Notes: generated by a model from the letters alone, not told the origin. A stretch of DNA of 64,000 nucleotides from Sciurus carolinensis (GCF_902686445.1 NC_062229.1:6605503-6669502); one strand, 5' to 3'; positions 11,291 to 23,875 are shown, numbered from the stretch's first letter. A program made the numbers and translations.

Positions 11291-12934
11291 CTTTAATTGA
11301 ACAAGAAGTACATAGACCATATTTTATAGTAAAAGATACATATGTATTGTATGTAGTTTACACCATGAAATTAACTCATGGTTTTCATCCTGTCGTACAT
11401 CAGTTTAGTAATAGCCAATAATAAAAACTCAATCTTTCATAAAGATGTGGATGTATTCAGAGGGAAAAATACACAACCATAAATATAATTAAGCCATAAG
11501 TTTGCATAACAACAAAGTCCGAGGGAGTAGCTTCAGAGAGTTAAGTCCCAAAGGTTACCTGGTATAATTTCAAGTTATCTGCTTAGGGTTCAGTTATCAA
11601 GGAACAGCTCGTGTCAGGTAAGCTCCTGAGTTTCCAAACTCAAAGACTTGAGGTTTAAAGAAATTACATTTAAAAAAAAAAAGTCTGAATAAGAATCATG
11701 TTATGCCAGCTTACTCTATTCCATGAATCCTGGTCTAATGATCAGAAATGAAAATTTCTTCTCAAAACTGGAAGACAAGAGTAAATTTCCTATCCACAAA
11801 ATAAATTTTACTAATTTTATTTTAATATAGCTTCATAAGCAAATGTTTTATACCTGTATATATTTATAACAATTTAAGGAGTTTTGTTTTATTTTTGCTC
11901 TTTTGTTTTTAGTTGATAAATATTTGAGGTACTGCATTGTAAATAACTATATATGAAAATTCAATTCAGTGTGAATCACATAGTGTTGTTACTTAGGCCA
12001 AAATCAGCAAAAAAAAAAAAAAAATGACCTATATACATTCCTTACTATTTCCCATATTTCCATTAAGAATCATACATATGATCACCTTAAAAGTACATAA
12101 AATACATATATGCTTTAGTAAAATATGCCTATTAAAACTCTTTATTCTTTTTTCATTTTAAATATAAAAGTCTACTTAAGATCAAGTTGCAATGTAAATG
12201 TATAGAAATGATGGTGTTCCTTCTTTATTTTTGGCATTTTCTTGTGCAGGATCAGTAGGCTTATCCTTTAATTCAAGTCTACCCATAAAAATAGGTAACA
12301 ATCATTGTGGTGAAATCATACCACATTTATTAAAACACAGAAAGAAAGGAATAGTTATTTTATATTTCACAAATACTAAAAACCACATATAATAATAACA
12401 GTAGAGTAACAATTTTTATTTTTAGTCGTCAGTGATATTCTTACTATTTCTAGAACTACTACAAGGAACTTTTAAACCAGTCAGGATTTTTGAGAACAAA
12501 TGTAAGTGGAATTACCCTTTTTGTCTATGTGAATGTTGTAGATTCTGTACCTGTGATAGTCTCTCTAGTGTGCCTCCATATTATTTGGCAGATGAACACA
12601 GATTTCAGTATAGTAAAAGTAAACTCCCTAATGTAAGGAGGTAAGATCCAGAGAAATTAATGAAGTTGTAGAAAGGCATATATTTCTTGAATAACATTCA
12701 GATTTGAATCAGAACTTTCCATCTGCTTTCTTGGATTTATTCATTATGATTGTCAAGCAGATGCAATTATTCTTTAAACAGTGATACATGCGTGTTTGTT
12801 TTTCTGAGACTAAAAAAGAAGATCACAGAAAGAAGTGGCGTTCTGCCATATAGATACTTGTGAATGTAAAGAATAAAACACAAATCTATCTTTTTATATA
12901 ATTTTTCCAAAAGTTTAGGCAAGAACAAAGAAGA
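11291..12934. other. AT-rich DNA upstream of the OR gene
   Basis: No gene seen. A pyrimidine-rich stretch ending in AG at 12917-12918 could be the splice acceptor that joins a distant 5' non-coding exon to the OR coding exon, as is usual for OR genes. The first exon itself was not found. An A15 run lies near 12010. Confidence 0.4.
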
Positions 12935-13870
12935 ATGGACAGGGGAAATTGTTTCTCAGTGACTGAATTCATTTTCACAGGAATTGCCATTAACCCTGGG
13001 ATGATGAGCACCCTATTTGCTATGTTTCTACTTGTTTATCTCATTAATCTTCTGGCGAATCTTGGAATGATCTTCTTAATTAGAGTGGATCCCAAGCTTC
13101 ACACACCAATGTACTTTTTCCTCAGCCACCTCTCCTTCTGTGACCTCTGCTACTCCACAGAGATTGGACCCAAGATGCTGGTCGACATATTTGCCAGAAA
13201 TAAATCAATTTCCTTCCTTGGCTGTGCTGTGCAGTTCTTGGTCTTTTGTATCTTTGCAGATTCTGAGTGTCTACTGCTGGCAGTGATGGCCTTTGACTGG
13301 TACAAGGCCATCAGTAACCCCTTGCTGTATACAGTCAACATGTCTAGCAGAGTTTGCTATCTACTCATGGCTGGAGTTTACCTTGTTGGGCTAGGAGATG
13401 CTTTGATACACACAACATTAACATTTCACTTATGTTTCTGTGGGTCTAATGAGGTTAATCATTTCTTTTGCGATGTCCCTCCTCTCCTGTTACTGTCTTG
13501 CTCTGACACACAGGTCAATGAGTTAGCGATATTCACCATTTTGGGTTTTATTGAACTGAGTACCTTTTCCGGAGTCCTGGTCTCTTATTGCTACATCATC
13601 TCATCTGTCTTAAAGATCCGCTCTGCTGAGGGGAGGCTCAAAGCTTTCTCCACCTGTGCCTCCCACCTAACTGCAGTTGCAGTATTCCAGGGAACTATGC
13701 TCTTCATGTATTTTCGACCAAGTTCTTCCTACTCTCTAGATCAGGACAAAATGAGCTCACTGTTTTACACCCTTGTGATTCCCATGTTGAACCCTCCGAT
13801 TTATAGCCTCCGGAACAAAGATGTGAAAGAGACCCTGCAAAAACTGAAAAATAAAGGTGGACTTAAGTAA
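12935..13870 (+). CDS. OR5W2-like: olfactory receptor, class II, OR5W2-like (311 aa, altered DRY motif)
   Basis: Single-exon seven-transmembrane odorant receptor that would act in the membrane of olfactory neuron cilia through Golf and adenylyl cyclase. Family landmarks are in order: [14 protein letters not shown] (TM2), the TM3 cysteine in [20 protein letters not shown] at the end of TM3, FFCDVPPLL (loop 2), [10 protein letters not shown] (TM6) and [16 protein letters not shown] (TM7). Length 311 aa is normal. The start has a strong context (A at -3, G at +4), with a plausible splice acceptor 16 bases upstream. The wording strongly resembles OR5W2 from memory, so the subfamily is probable rather than proven. 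Two oddities: Arg of DRY is Trp122 (DWY, codon TGG at 13298-13300), and the N-terminal sequon is lost (NCF at residues 5-7). The frame is open, but the receptor may be a cryptic pseudogene. Confidence 0.9.
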   Translation: MDRGNCFSVTEFIFTGIAINPGMMSTLFAMFLLVYLINLLANLGMIFLIRVDPKLHTPMYFFLSHLSFCDLCYSTEIGPKMLVDIFARNKSISFLGCAVQFLVFCIFADSECLLLAVMAFDWYKAISNPLLYTVNMSSRVCYLLMAGVYLVGLGDALIHTTLTFHLCFCGSNEVNHFFCDVPPLLLLSCSDTQVNELAIFTILGFIELSTFSGVLVSYCYIISSVLKIRSAEGRLKAFSTCASHLTAVAVFQGTMLFMYFRPSSSYSLDQDKMSSLFYTLVIPMLNPPIYSLRNKDVKETLQKLKNKGGLK

Positions 13871-15430
13871 TTTTAATATCTGTAGATAATTTTGCTTCAG
13901 AATGGAATGTACATTTTAGATATGTGCATATTTATAGTGAAAGTTTTTAATATATTGCATGATACACAGAAGGAAAATTCTTTCATGTAGTTTAATTTAT
14001 TAAATATGTCTTTGTACTGAAGTCTAATTATAAAAAACGTTGCAACTGTACAAACATATCCTGCTTGATTGTTTGTCTTAAATGAGCATATTGTCTCCAT
14101 CTCTGAAAAAATTATCCTCAAATTTTTAGTTTTCTCAGTTTTTTTTGCTCATTCTCCTATTCATGCATTAGTTTAATTACACTAAGATTTAGTAAATGCT
14201 TATTAACTGCCTTTTACATATTTTTGTGCCTGTTTCATTGTGAATTTATGAGTTCATAGACTAGTGAATATTACATTCTGGTTAAGTTTTTTCATTCACT
14301 TATTAACATTAATCAATTAAGTGACAGAAATAGACCTTAAAACAACCCCAAAATAAAAAAGATGGTGAGTTACATTCTAAAGCAAAAATGTTTAAATGCA
14401 GTGTGCAGGAGAACGTCTTCCTTGAATGGAAAAGATCAGTTTTGTGTTTAAAATTTTTAAGAGAAAATGATTTTTGGCAGAGTTCGACAACTAGGGAAGT
14501 CTTTAGAGAGTTGGACAAATCCATGACATTTGAAAAGCAAAGGAGTCTGACAATGTTAGGCTATTAAAAAAAGAATTAAAATGACCGTGGCAAAGAATAT
14601 CTTGTAATGAAATTATTAAATTCATCATCTCCATAATTTCCAGAAGATTTTCTTTCCCTCTTCCTCATTATCAGTCCCATCAATTGATTATTTGTCCTCC
14701 ACAAACATTCACTTTCCAAAAATATTGTACAATGGCACCATTTTTGCTTCAGAATGGAGTACTCCTTCCTTGTTTCAAATCACTTACCTCATGTCTGGGA
14801 CACAAAGTGGATAAGCAAACAAATATTAAAAATGCCAAATAGCAAAGTAGTTGTAAGTACATAATAAATTAAAAGAAATAAATAATTGATGATATAATAT
14901 TTGCTACACACACACACACACACACACACACCAAATTTCTTTAAAAAAAGTACATAAACTTGTGTGTACAAATGCAATGAATTCACAATGATGTGGATTT
15001 TAATTTAATAGGAAGTAAATGGCATACATCTCTGTATGTTCTTGATGTTTGCCTTTATCTCTGTTTTCTATTTTTATGATGACTCAAGTACTGATTAAAC
15101 TTCTTGAGAAAACATGGAAATGGCCACATTTTAAGAACCCAGGAAGACATAGGGCATACTTAATTATCCTTTCCAATTATGAAAGTAAAAGCCACTGGGT
15201 CTCTCAGGTTTTCTGGCTGTCTCTGTATGAAAATACCTCAGAATAAAAGGAAAGCCCACAAAGACCTCTGCTTTCAAGGTGGCAGGTAAAACACTGTGAC
15301 AGGTTAGGAGAAATTATCCTGGTGGAAAATAACAATGAAGGACTCTTGTTTCAGTAAAAGGCTTTATGCATTTCCACCTGTACCACATTTTCTCAATTAA
15401 CACCCCCTACTCTCTTGCAACATGTACTTA
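13871..15430. other. anonymous DNA downstream of the OR gene
   Basis: AT-rich sequence without recognised genes or family repeats, apart from the CA microsatellite listed separately. The 3' UTR of the OR presumably lies in its first part, but I see no clear end. Confidence 0.45.
14905..14932. repeat. (CA)n microsatellite
   Basis: About 14 uninterrupted CA units. Confidence 0.97.
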
Positions 15431-15439
15431 TAAACACGG

Positions 15440-15646
15440 CCATTGTTTGTTCCCCCGAATATTAACATCATACAACCAGAATGGTGCTATTCAGAGATGA
15501 GGCCTTGGAGAAGTGACAAATTCATGACAGATCATTCAGGAATGGTTTAATGCCCTCCCTTATAAAAAAGGACCAAAAAGTTCCCTTGCACTTGACTTCC
15601 ATACTCCAGAATTATGATAAATAAATTCATGCTCTTTGTAAGCCCT
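15440..15646 (+). mobile_element. MaLR-like LTR 3' portion
   Basis: Blocks such as ccttgcacttgacttccat and ccagaattatgataaataaa resemble the second half of MaLR LTRs, including the polyadenylation-signal area. Diverged, and directly followed by a second MaLR LTR. Confidence 0.45.
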
Positions 15647-16085
15647 TATGGTTTAGATATGACATATTCTCCAGAGTTCAAGTGTGAAACAATGCAAGAG
15701 TATTCAGAGGTAAAATGATGAGTTTATGAGACCTAAAACCTAATCATTGGATTAATCTGATAATATGAATTAACTGGGTAATAACAGTAGGCAGGTAGGC
15801 TATAGCTGAAGTAAATAGGTCACTTGGGCATGTCTATTGATTTATATTTTACCCCTAGTAAGTGGAGCTGTTTCTTTCTCTGCTTGCTGGTTGCCATGTC
15901 CTGAGATGGTTTCTGCTTCAATGTTCTTCCACTGTGATATTCTGTCTTATCTCAGACCCAGAGTAATAAAGTTGGGTGTCTATGAAATGAGGCCTCTGGA
16001 ACCATGGAATCTATAAACTTCTCTTCCTCTAAAATAGTTTAAATCTTTTCATCAGAGTAATGAAAATGCTGGCTAAAACAAAATT
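15647..16085 (+). mobile_element. ERVL-MaLR solo LTR
   Basis: The sequence opens with tggtttagatatga, contains the gtgaaacaatgcaagagt and taacctaatca-like blocks, and ends with atgctggctaaaaca. These are the conserved start, middle and end of MaLR LTRs in plus orientation. No internal sequence is attached. A diverged, old insertion. Confidence 0.75.
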
Positions 16086-16771
16086 GGTACTAAAAAGTGG
16101 GATCATTGCTCTAATTGACCATGTATGTGGTTCAAAAATCTTTGAAAACAGAATCTTCAGGGAACGAACTTTGAAAATTTAGAGAAGCAAGCAGGAAAAG
16201 CATTAGAATGTTGAAAGTGGACATTAATGGGCAGTTCTGGAGGGAACTCTGAAGAACAGAATGCCAATAGAACTGTGGACAGTAAAGATTGGGCTCATGA
16301 GGTTTTATGGGAGAACAACCCTAAAGGAAATTAAACTAGAGGTCATTTGTGTTACATTCTGGCAAAGAAGTTCTTTCCATTTTACCCATGTCCTGAGACT
16401 TTCTGTAAGGTTGAATTTAAATGTAATATTCTAGTTAATCTGGCAGAGTAAATTTCTTTCTCTCTCTTTTTTTTTAAATGTCCTAGTAACATCTTTTTTT
16501 TTTCCTTTTTTTTAATTATTGTACACAAATGGGATACATATTGTTTCTCTGGTTTGTACATGGAACAAAGGCATACAAATTGTGCAATCGTAAATTTACA
16601 TAGGGTAATGTTGTTTGATTCATTCTGTTATTTTTTCCCTCCCTCCCACCCTCCCACCCCTCTATTCCCTCTATACAGTCCTTCCTTCCTCCATTCTTTC
16701 CACCCTCCCTAACCCTAACCCTAAACTTAACCCTAACCCTAACACAAACCCCCCCACGCCCCAATATGTGT

Positions 16772-19700
16772 CATCATCTGCTTATCAGATAGATCATTCG
16801 ACCCTTGTTTTTTTGAGATTGGCTTATCTCACTTAACATGATATTCTCCAATTTCATCCATTTGCCTGCGAATGCCATAATTTTATCATTCTTTATGGTG
16901 GAGTAATATTACATTGTATATATTTACCACAGTTTCTTTATCCATTCATCAACTGAAGGACATCTAGGTTGATTCCACAGTCTGGCTATTGTAAATTGAG
17001 CAGCTATGATCATTGATGTGGCTGTATCTCTGTAGTATTCTGATTTTAAGTCCTTTGGGTATAGGCCAAGGAGTGGGATACCTGGATCAAATGGTGGCTC
17101 CATTCCAAGTTTTCTAAGGAATCTCCACACTGCTTTCCAGAGTGGCTGCACTAATTTGCAGCCCCACCAGCAATGTATGACTGTACCTTTTTCCCACATC
17201 CTCTCCAACACCTATTGTTGCTTGAATTCTTGATAATCGCCATTCTAATTGGGGTGAGATGGAATCTTAGGGCGGTTTTGATTTGCATTTCTCTTATTAC
17301 TAGAGATGTGGAACATTTTTTTCATGTTTGTTGATTGCTTGTAGATCTTCTTCTGTGAAGTGTCTGTTCATTTTCTCACCCATTTGTCGATTGGGTTATT
17401 TGTATTCTTGGTGTAGAGTTTTTTGAGTTCCTTATAGATTCTGGAGATTAGTGCTCCATCTGAAGTATGATTGGCAAATATTTTCTCCCACTCTGTAGGC
17501 TCATTTTTCGCATTGCTGATATTTTCCTTTGCTGAGAGAAAGCTATTTAGTTTGAATCTATCCCAGGTATTGATTCTTGCTTTTATTTCTTGTGCTATGG
17601 GAGTCCTGTTGAGGAAGTCTGGTCCTAAGCCGACATGTTGAAGCTCTGGACCTACTTTTTCTTCTATAAGATGCAGGGTCTCTGGTATGATTCCAAGGTC
17701 CTTAATCCATTTTGACTTTAGTTTCATGCACGGTGAGAGATAGGGGTTTAGTTTCATTCTGTTGCATATGGATTTCCAATTCTCCCAGCACAATTTGTTG
17801 AAGAGGATATCTTTTCTCCACTGCCTATTTTTGGCACCTTTGTTTAGTATTAGAAAATTATATTTATTTGGGTTTGTGTCCGTGTTCTCTATTCTGTACC
17901 ATTGATCTACCTGTCTATTTTGGTTCCAATACCATGCCGTTTTTGTGACTATTGCTTTGTAGTAGATTTGAAGATCTAGTGTTGCCATACCCCCTGTTTC
18001 ATTCTTCCTGCTAAAGATTGCTTTAGCTATTCTGGGTTTCTTATTCTTCCAGATGAATTTCATGATTGCTTGCTCTATTTCTGTAAGGTACATCATTGGG
18101 ATTTTAATTGGAATTGCATTGAATCTGATTAGCACTGTTGGTAGTATGGCCAATTTGACAATATTAATTCTACTTATCCAAGAACATGGGAGATCTTTCC
18201 ATCTACTAAGATTTTCTTTAATTTCCTTCTTTAGTGTTCTGTAGTTCTCATTGTAGAGGTCTTTCACCTCTTTTGTGAGATTGATTCCCAAGTATTTTAT
18301 TTTACTTGAAGCTATTGTGAATGGGGTAGTTTTCCTAATTTCTCTTTCTGAAGATTCATCACTTACGTATAAAAATGCATTGGATTTATGAGCATTGATC
18401 TTATATCCTGCTACTTTACTGAATTCACTTATGAGATCTAAAAGTTTTCTGGTGGAATTTCCTGGTTCCTCTAAGTATATAATCATATCATTAGCAAAAA
18501 GGGATAGTTTGAGTTCCACTTTTCCTATTCGTATTCCTTTAATTTCTTTGGTCTGTCTAATTGCTCTGGTTAGAGTTTCGAGGACAATGTTGAATAGAAG
18601 TGGTGAAAGAGGGCATCTCTGCCTTGTTCCAGTTTTTAGGGGGAATGCTTTCAATTTTACACCATTTAGAATTATATTAGCCATGGGCTTAGTATAAATA
18701 GCCTTTACAATATTAAGGAATGTTCCCACTATCCCTATTTTTTCTAGTGTTTTGAGCATGAAGGAGTACTATATTTTATCAAATGCTTTTTCTGCATCTA
18801 TTGAAATAATCATGTGATTCTTGACTTTAAGTCTGTTGATATGGTGAATTACATTTATTGATTTCCTGATGTTGAACCAACCTTGCATCCCTGGGATGAA
18901 TCCCACTTGATCATGGTGCACTATCTTTTTAATATGTTTTTGTATGCAATTTGCGAAAGTTTTGTTGAGAATTTTTGCATCGATGTTCATTAAGGATATT
19001 GGTCATAAATTTTCTTTCCTCGATGTGTCTCTGTCTGGTTTAGGTATCAGGGTAATCTTGGCTTCATAGAATGAATTTGGGAGGGTTCCCTCCTCTTCTA
19101 TTTCATGGAATACTTTGAGAAGTATTGGAATGAGCTCTTCTTTAAAGGTTTTGTAGAACTCGGCTGAGAACCCATCTGGTCCTGGACTTTTTTGTTGGTA
19201 GGCTTTCGATGACTTCTATTTCATTACTTGAAATTGGTCTATTTAAATTGTGTATGTCCTCCTCGTTCAGTTTGGCAATTCATATATCTGTAGAAACCTG
19301 TTGAATTCTTCAAAATTTTCTATTTTGTTGGAGTAGAGATTTTCAAAATAGCTTCTAATTGTGTTTTGTATTTCAATCGTGTCTATTGTGATATTTCCTT
19401 GTTCATTCCGAATTTTAGTAATTTGGGTTTTCTCTCTTCTTCTCTTTGTTAGTGTGGCTAAGGGTTTATCAATTTTGTTTATTTTTCAAAGAATCAACTT
19501 TTTATTTTGTCAATTTTTTTGAATTGTTTCTTTTGTTTCAAATTCATTGATTTCAGCTCTTATTTTAACTATTTCCTGTCTTCTATTGCTTTTGGTGATG
19601 TTCTGTTCTTTTTCTAGCACTTTGAGCTGTAGTGTTAGGTCGTTTATTTGTTGATTTTTTCTTCTTTTATTGAATGCACTCCATGAAATAAATTGTCCTC

Positions 19701-20589
19701 TAAGTACTGCTTTCATAGTGTCCCAGAGATTTTGATATGTTTCTTTGTTCTCATTTACCTCTAAGAATATTTTAATTTCTTTCCTGATATCTTCTATTAT
19801 CCATTTGTCATATAATAGCATATTGTTTAATCTCCAGGTGTTGGAGTAGTTTCTGTTTTTTACTTTTTCATTTATTTCTAATTTCAATCATTATGATCTG
19901 ATAGAATACAAGGTAGTGTCTATATCTTCTTGTATTTACTAACGTTAGCTTTGTGGCATAAAATATGGTATATTTTAGAGAAGGATCCATGTGCTGATGA
20001 GAAGAAAGTGTATTCATTCTTTATTGGATGGTATATTCTATATATGTTGGTTAAGTCTAAATTATTGATTGTGTTATTGAGATCTATGGTTTCTTTGTTC
20101 AATTTCTGTTTGGATGATCTGTCCAGTGTGAGAGAGGCATGTTAAAATCACCGAGTATTATTGTGTTATGGTCTATTTGGTTTCTGAAATTGAGAAGGAT
20201 TTGTTTGACATACATGGATGAGCCCATGTTTGGGGCATAGATGTTTATGATTGTTATATCTTGCTGATTTATGCTTCCCTTAAGCAGTATGAAATGTCCT
20301 AATTTATCCCTTCTGACTAGTTTTGGCTTGAAGTCCACAATATCTGAAATGAGATGAATACTCCAGCTTTTTTGCTGAGTCCATATGCGTGGTATGTTTT
20401 TCCCCATCCTTTCACCTTTAGTCTATGGGTATCTTTTTCTATGAGATGAGTCTCTTGCAGGCAACATATTGTTGTAAATTTCTTTTTAATCCAATCTGCC
20501 AGTCTATGTCTTTTGATTGATGAGTTCAGGCCTTTAATATTAAGGGTTACTATTGAGATATGATTTGTATTCCCTGTCATTTGGCTCAT
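16772..20589 (-). pseudogene. L1-B ORF2 (endonuclease-reverse transcriptase), inactive
   Basis: ORF2 encodes the bifunctional endonuclease and reverse transcriptase of L1. Pieces in order are the endonuclease start with the LNIKG and LQETH motifs (20589-20317), GDFN (about 20135), the RT region (18990-17368) and the Cys-rich C-terminus (17211-16924). It is split by stops and frameshifts into at least seven frames. The longest piece is 463 aa (18759-17368). The catalytic FADD box reads FAND (18498-18487), an Asp-to-Asn change that by itself would abolish polymerisation. Confidence 0.9.
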
Positions 20590-20629
20590 TTTTTTTTTTT
20601 GACATGACTTGGCTTTCTCCTTTATTTGA

Positions 20630-21690
20630 CAATTCCTTTAGGATAGTTCCTCCCTTTGCTGATTTGCATCATTGTTTTTCATCTCTTCCTCATGGAATAT
20701 TTTTTTGAGAATGTTCTGTAATGCTGGCTTTCTTTTTGTAAATTCTTTTAGCTTTTGTTTATCATGGAAGGATTTTATTTCATCATCAAATCTGAAGGTG
20801 AGTTTTGCTGATTATAAGATTCTTGGTATCCATGTTCTTTCAGGGCTTGAAAAATGTTGTTCCAAGCCCTTCTAGCTTTTAGGGTCTGGATTGAAAAATC
20901 TGCTGATATTTGTATTGGTTTCCCCCTGAATTTAATTTGGTTCTTTTCTCTCACAGTCTTTAAAATTCTGTCTCTATTTTGTATGTTAGGTATTTTCATT
21001 ATAATGTGCCTTAGTGTAGGTCTATAGTAATTTTGTGTATTTGGAGTCCTATAAGCCTTTTATACTTGATTTTCCATTTCATTCTTCAGATTTGGGAAAT
21101 TTTCTGATATTATTTCATTGAATAGATTGTTCTTTCCTTTGGTTTGTTTCTCTAAGCCTTTCTCAATCCCAATAATTCTTAAATTTGCTCTTTTCATGAT
21201 ATCCCATAATTCTTGTAGATTCTGTTCATGATTTCTTACCATCTTCTCTGTTTGGTCAACTTTGTATTCAACATTAAATATTTTTTCTTCAATATCTGAG
21301 GTTCTATCTTCCAGGTGTTCTATCCTATTGATTATGCTTTCTATGAAGTTCTTAATTTGGTTTATTGTTTCCTTCATTTCAAGGATTTCTGTTGTTTTAT
21401 TTCAATATCTCTAACTCTTTATTGAAATGATCTTTTGCTTCCTGTATTTACTCTTTAACTGTCAATTGGTGCAATCATTAAATGCCTGCATTTGCTCTTT
21501 CATCTCATCATTCAATGCCTGCATTTGCTCTTTCATCTCATCGTTTGCTTCCTGATTGTTTTAATTATGTACATTCTGAACTCCCTTTCTGACTTTTCTT
21601 CTGCTATGCTGTCATTGTATTTTATTGATGTAACATCTAGATTTGTTTGGGGCATTTTTTTCCCTTGTTTTCTCATATTGTTCAGGTATC
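20630..21690 (-). pseudogene. L1-B ORF1 (nucleic-acid chaperone), broken
   Basis: ORF1p normally forms trimers through a coiled coil and binds L1 RNA. Visible pieces are the coiled-coil part and the start of the RRM (21377-21060, with IEHLEDRTSDIEEK and LRIIGIEKG) and the RRM/CTD part (20999-20775, with RDRILKTVREKNQI and TLKARRAWNNI). Frames change between these pieces. The boundaries are approximate. Confidence 0.85.
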
Positions 21691-22018
21691 AGTGGATCGA
21701 TGAGATATTGCAGATTTCCTCTATTGACTTATAGTGTCCCTGAAGATTTCTAGTATATCCTCTCTTAGCCTTCAGTAGCCTGAAGTCTTGGAGGAATTTG
21801 ATAATGCAGTGTTCCACAAGGAAGCTGCCTCTCTAGGGGTGGTGACCCTCAGGTGCGGTATATTCCCTGCTAGTGGGCAGAGGTGCCTCCACTTGTTGAC
21901 CAATGGTCATCCAAAGGTGAAGTAGGCTGTGGGCTGAGGCAAGGCCTGTTTGGGCCTGTGTCTCTGGTTTTACCATCCTTGTGGGAAAACCTCACCCGGC
22001 AGGGAAGACTCACCCGGG

Positions 22019-22925
22019 AAATTTCAATATTTTGCAGCATTCAAGTGATGTCATAACTATTATTGGAAGCATTTAGCCAAATTTATTGTGATAAACAGTA
22101 GCAAAGAACAAAGCAGCATCATTTGAAGACTTGCAGTTTGTCTAGAAAAGTGGAAGTACAGCTGGGGCTAATGAAGATATGGTTGTTACAGAGATAACAG
22201 TCACTGAAAACATGCTTAGTAATTTACTAGGGAAAATAGGAAAGATGGCCTAAAAGCATCTCAGAAATTGGCAAGACCATTCTCATTAAATGCCCAAGGG
22301 AATAAAAAGAGTAAAAATTCCTTTGAGAAGAGACCAGCTGGACACCCTGTTTACACAAAGTCTTCTAGGAAGTGGTTTCACTGTGCTCAGCCAGCCAGTC
22401 TCTCAAAGACTGCTTCAACCTGTGCCCCAGAAGGCTTGACAACTTCTCAATATGGCAGCAGACCTTAGCATCACACACACCACATTGTTCTGGTTCTGCA
22501 GGGTTTCAGGGTTAGAGGGCCATGGAGATGTCCACTGAGAGTTCAGAGGAAGGCCTCAGAGACCAAACAAAGTGTACGAGCTTCAGAGTCCCTTGGGGAT
22601 GTCTCATAAAGGGTGATACTTAAAGAACCGAGAATAAATATGAAGCTTCAGTGGAGACCCTCAGATTAAGAGATACCAGTGTTGTGAATCATCTTTTCAA
22701 GAAAGCTGTAGAAACCCAGCAGATATAATTCAAGAGAGAAGCCATAGAGACTAAAATCATCAACATGATAGGGTCAGAGCTATAGGAGCCCATTGGAGAG
22801 AACATCATGATGTAAAATGCTCCAGATACTGAACTTACAGCTACAGAGCTTGTTTTTCCAGCTGGATGTTGGTTTAGCTTTGGTCCCATTCCTTCTTTCT
22901 ATTCCACTGTTTCTCACTTGTGGAA
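22019..22925. other. anonymous DNA, possibly ancient MaLR interior
   Basis: No convincing gene. The region 22040-22860 is less AT-rich and has the feel of a non-coding old LTR-element interior (for example aggaagtggtttcactgtgc), but I cannot confirm a family. The short frames at 22268-22468 and 22689-22889 show no recognisable protein. Confidence 0.35.
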
Positions 22926-22933
22926 AGAAAATG

Positions 22934-22963
22934 TTTATTTATTTATTTATTTATTTATTTATT
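22934..22963. repeat. (TTTA)n microsatellite
   Basis: Seven to eight TTTA units. They lie shortly before the minus-strand L1 fragment and may be its degenerated poly(A) tail. Confidence 0.9.
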
Positions 22964-22989
22964 GTGTGAATTAGGAAGTTTTTATTTTC

Positions 22990-23875
22990 TTAACAATTTT
23001 TAAAATTTATTCTAATTATTTATGCATGACAGTAGAATTCATTTTGACACATCATACCCAAGTGAGTATAACTTCTCATTCTTCAGATTAAACATGATGT
23101 AGAATCACACACGTCATGTTAGCATGTATGCACATTGAGTAACAATGTTCAATTCATTTTACTATCATTTCTACCTCTACACCCACTCTTCTACCTTTAC
23201 TCCCTTCTGTCTAGTCCAAAATACCTCTATTCTCTCCCTATCCCTTATTGTGAGTTAGCATTGCATATTAGGGAAAACACTCAGTTTTTGGTTCTTTGGG
23301 ATTTGCTTATTTCACTTAGAATAATAATCTCCTGTTCCATCCATTTATTGGCAAATGTCATAATTTCATTCTTATTTAAGGCTTAGTAATATTCCACTGC
23401 ATATATATACCACAGTTAGTTTATCCATTCATCTGTTGAAGGGCATCTAGGTTGGTTCCATAATTTAGCTCTTGTTAATTGAGGTGCTATAAACATTGAT
23501 GTGGCTGTTCACTATAGCATGCTGATTTTAAGTCCTTTGGGTATAAATCTAGATGTGGGATGACTGGGTCAAGTGATTGTTCCACTCCAAGTTTTCTTAG
23601 GAATTTCTATATTGATTTTTAGAGTGGTTCCACCAATTTGCATTCCCACCAGCAATCTATGAGTGTACCTTTTTCCCAACATTCTCACCAACATTTATTG
23701 TTACTTGTATTTATGATAGCTAACATTCTAACTGGATTGGAATGGAATCTCAGTGTAGTTTTGATTTGCATTTCTCTAATTGCTTGAGATGTTGAACATA
23801 TTTTCATATATTTGTTAATCAATTGTATTTCTTTTTCTGTGAAATATCTGTTCAATTCCTTAGCCAGTAATCCAT
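22990..23875 (-). mobile_element. older L1 3' fragment (3' UTR plus ORF2 C-terminus)
   Basis: Minus-strand L1 with recognisable ORF2 end landmarks, including cattgatgtggctgt, tcctttgggtata, cccaccagcaatctatgag and gatttgcatttctct. Its 3' UTR differs from that of the young elements and matches the type seen at 56565-56790. Divergence and stops throughout show an older insertion. It ends just before a large inverted repeat. Confidence 0.88.

Larger units (their letters stand above)
16495..22018 (-). mobile_element. L1-B: nearly full-length L1, broken, 5'-truncated in its 5' UTR
   Basis: On the minus strand this is an L1 of about 5.5 kb with part of the 5' UTR (22018-21690), ORF1, ORF2, a 3' UTR with a telomere-like tract (16743-16707) and a poly(A) tail (T-run around 16495-16511 on the plus strand). 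Its 5' UTR segment matches that of L1-F (about 50037-50300), not that of L1-E. It ends within this segment and lacks the tandem monomers. Both ORFs are interrupted many times. I could not fix a convincing target-site duplication. Confidence 0.93.

Noticed and set aside
13150..13341. 63-codon minus-strand frame inside the OR gene
   Set aside because: Antisense shadow of the conserved OR coding exon.
16707..16743. Interstitial telomere, as from an ancient chromosome fusion
   Set aside because: The same tract sits at the same place in each young L1 3' UTR of the window, so it belongs to the element.
18395..18697. Plus-strand frames opposite L1 ORF2 (also at 245-559, 30888-31118 and 31417-31683)
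   Set aside because: They are antisense shadows of ORF2, repeated in each L1 copy.
22268..22468. 66-codon frame as a possible small gene
   Set aside because: No start context, family features or conservation evidence. It lies in probable old repeat sequence.
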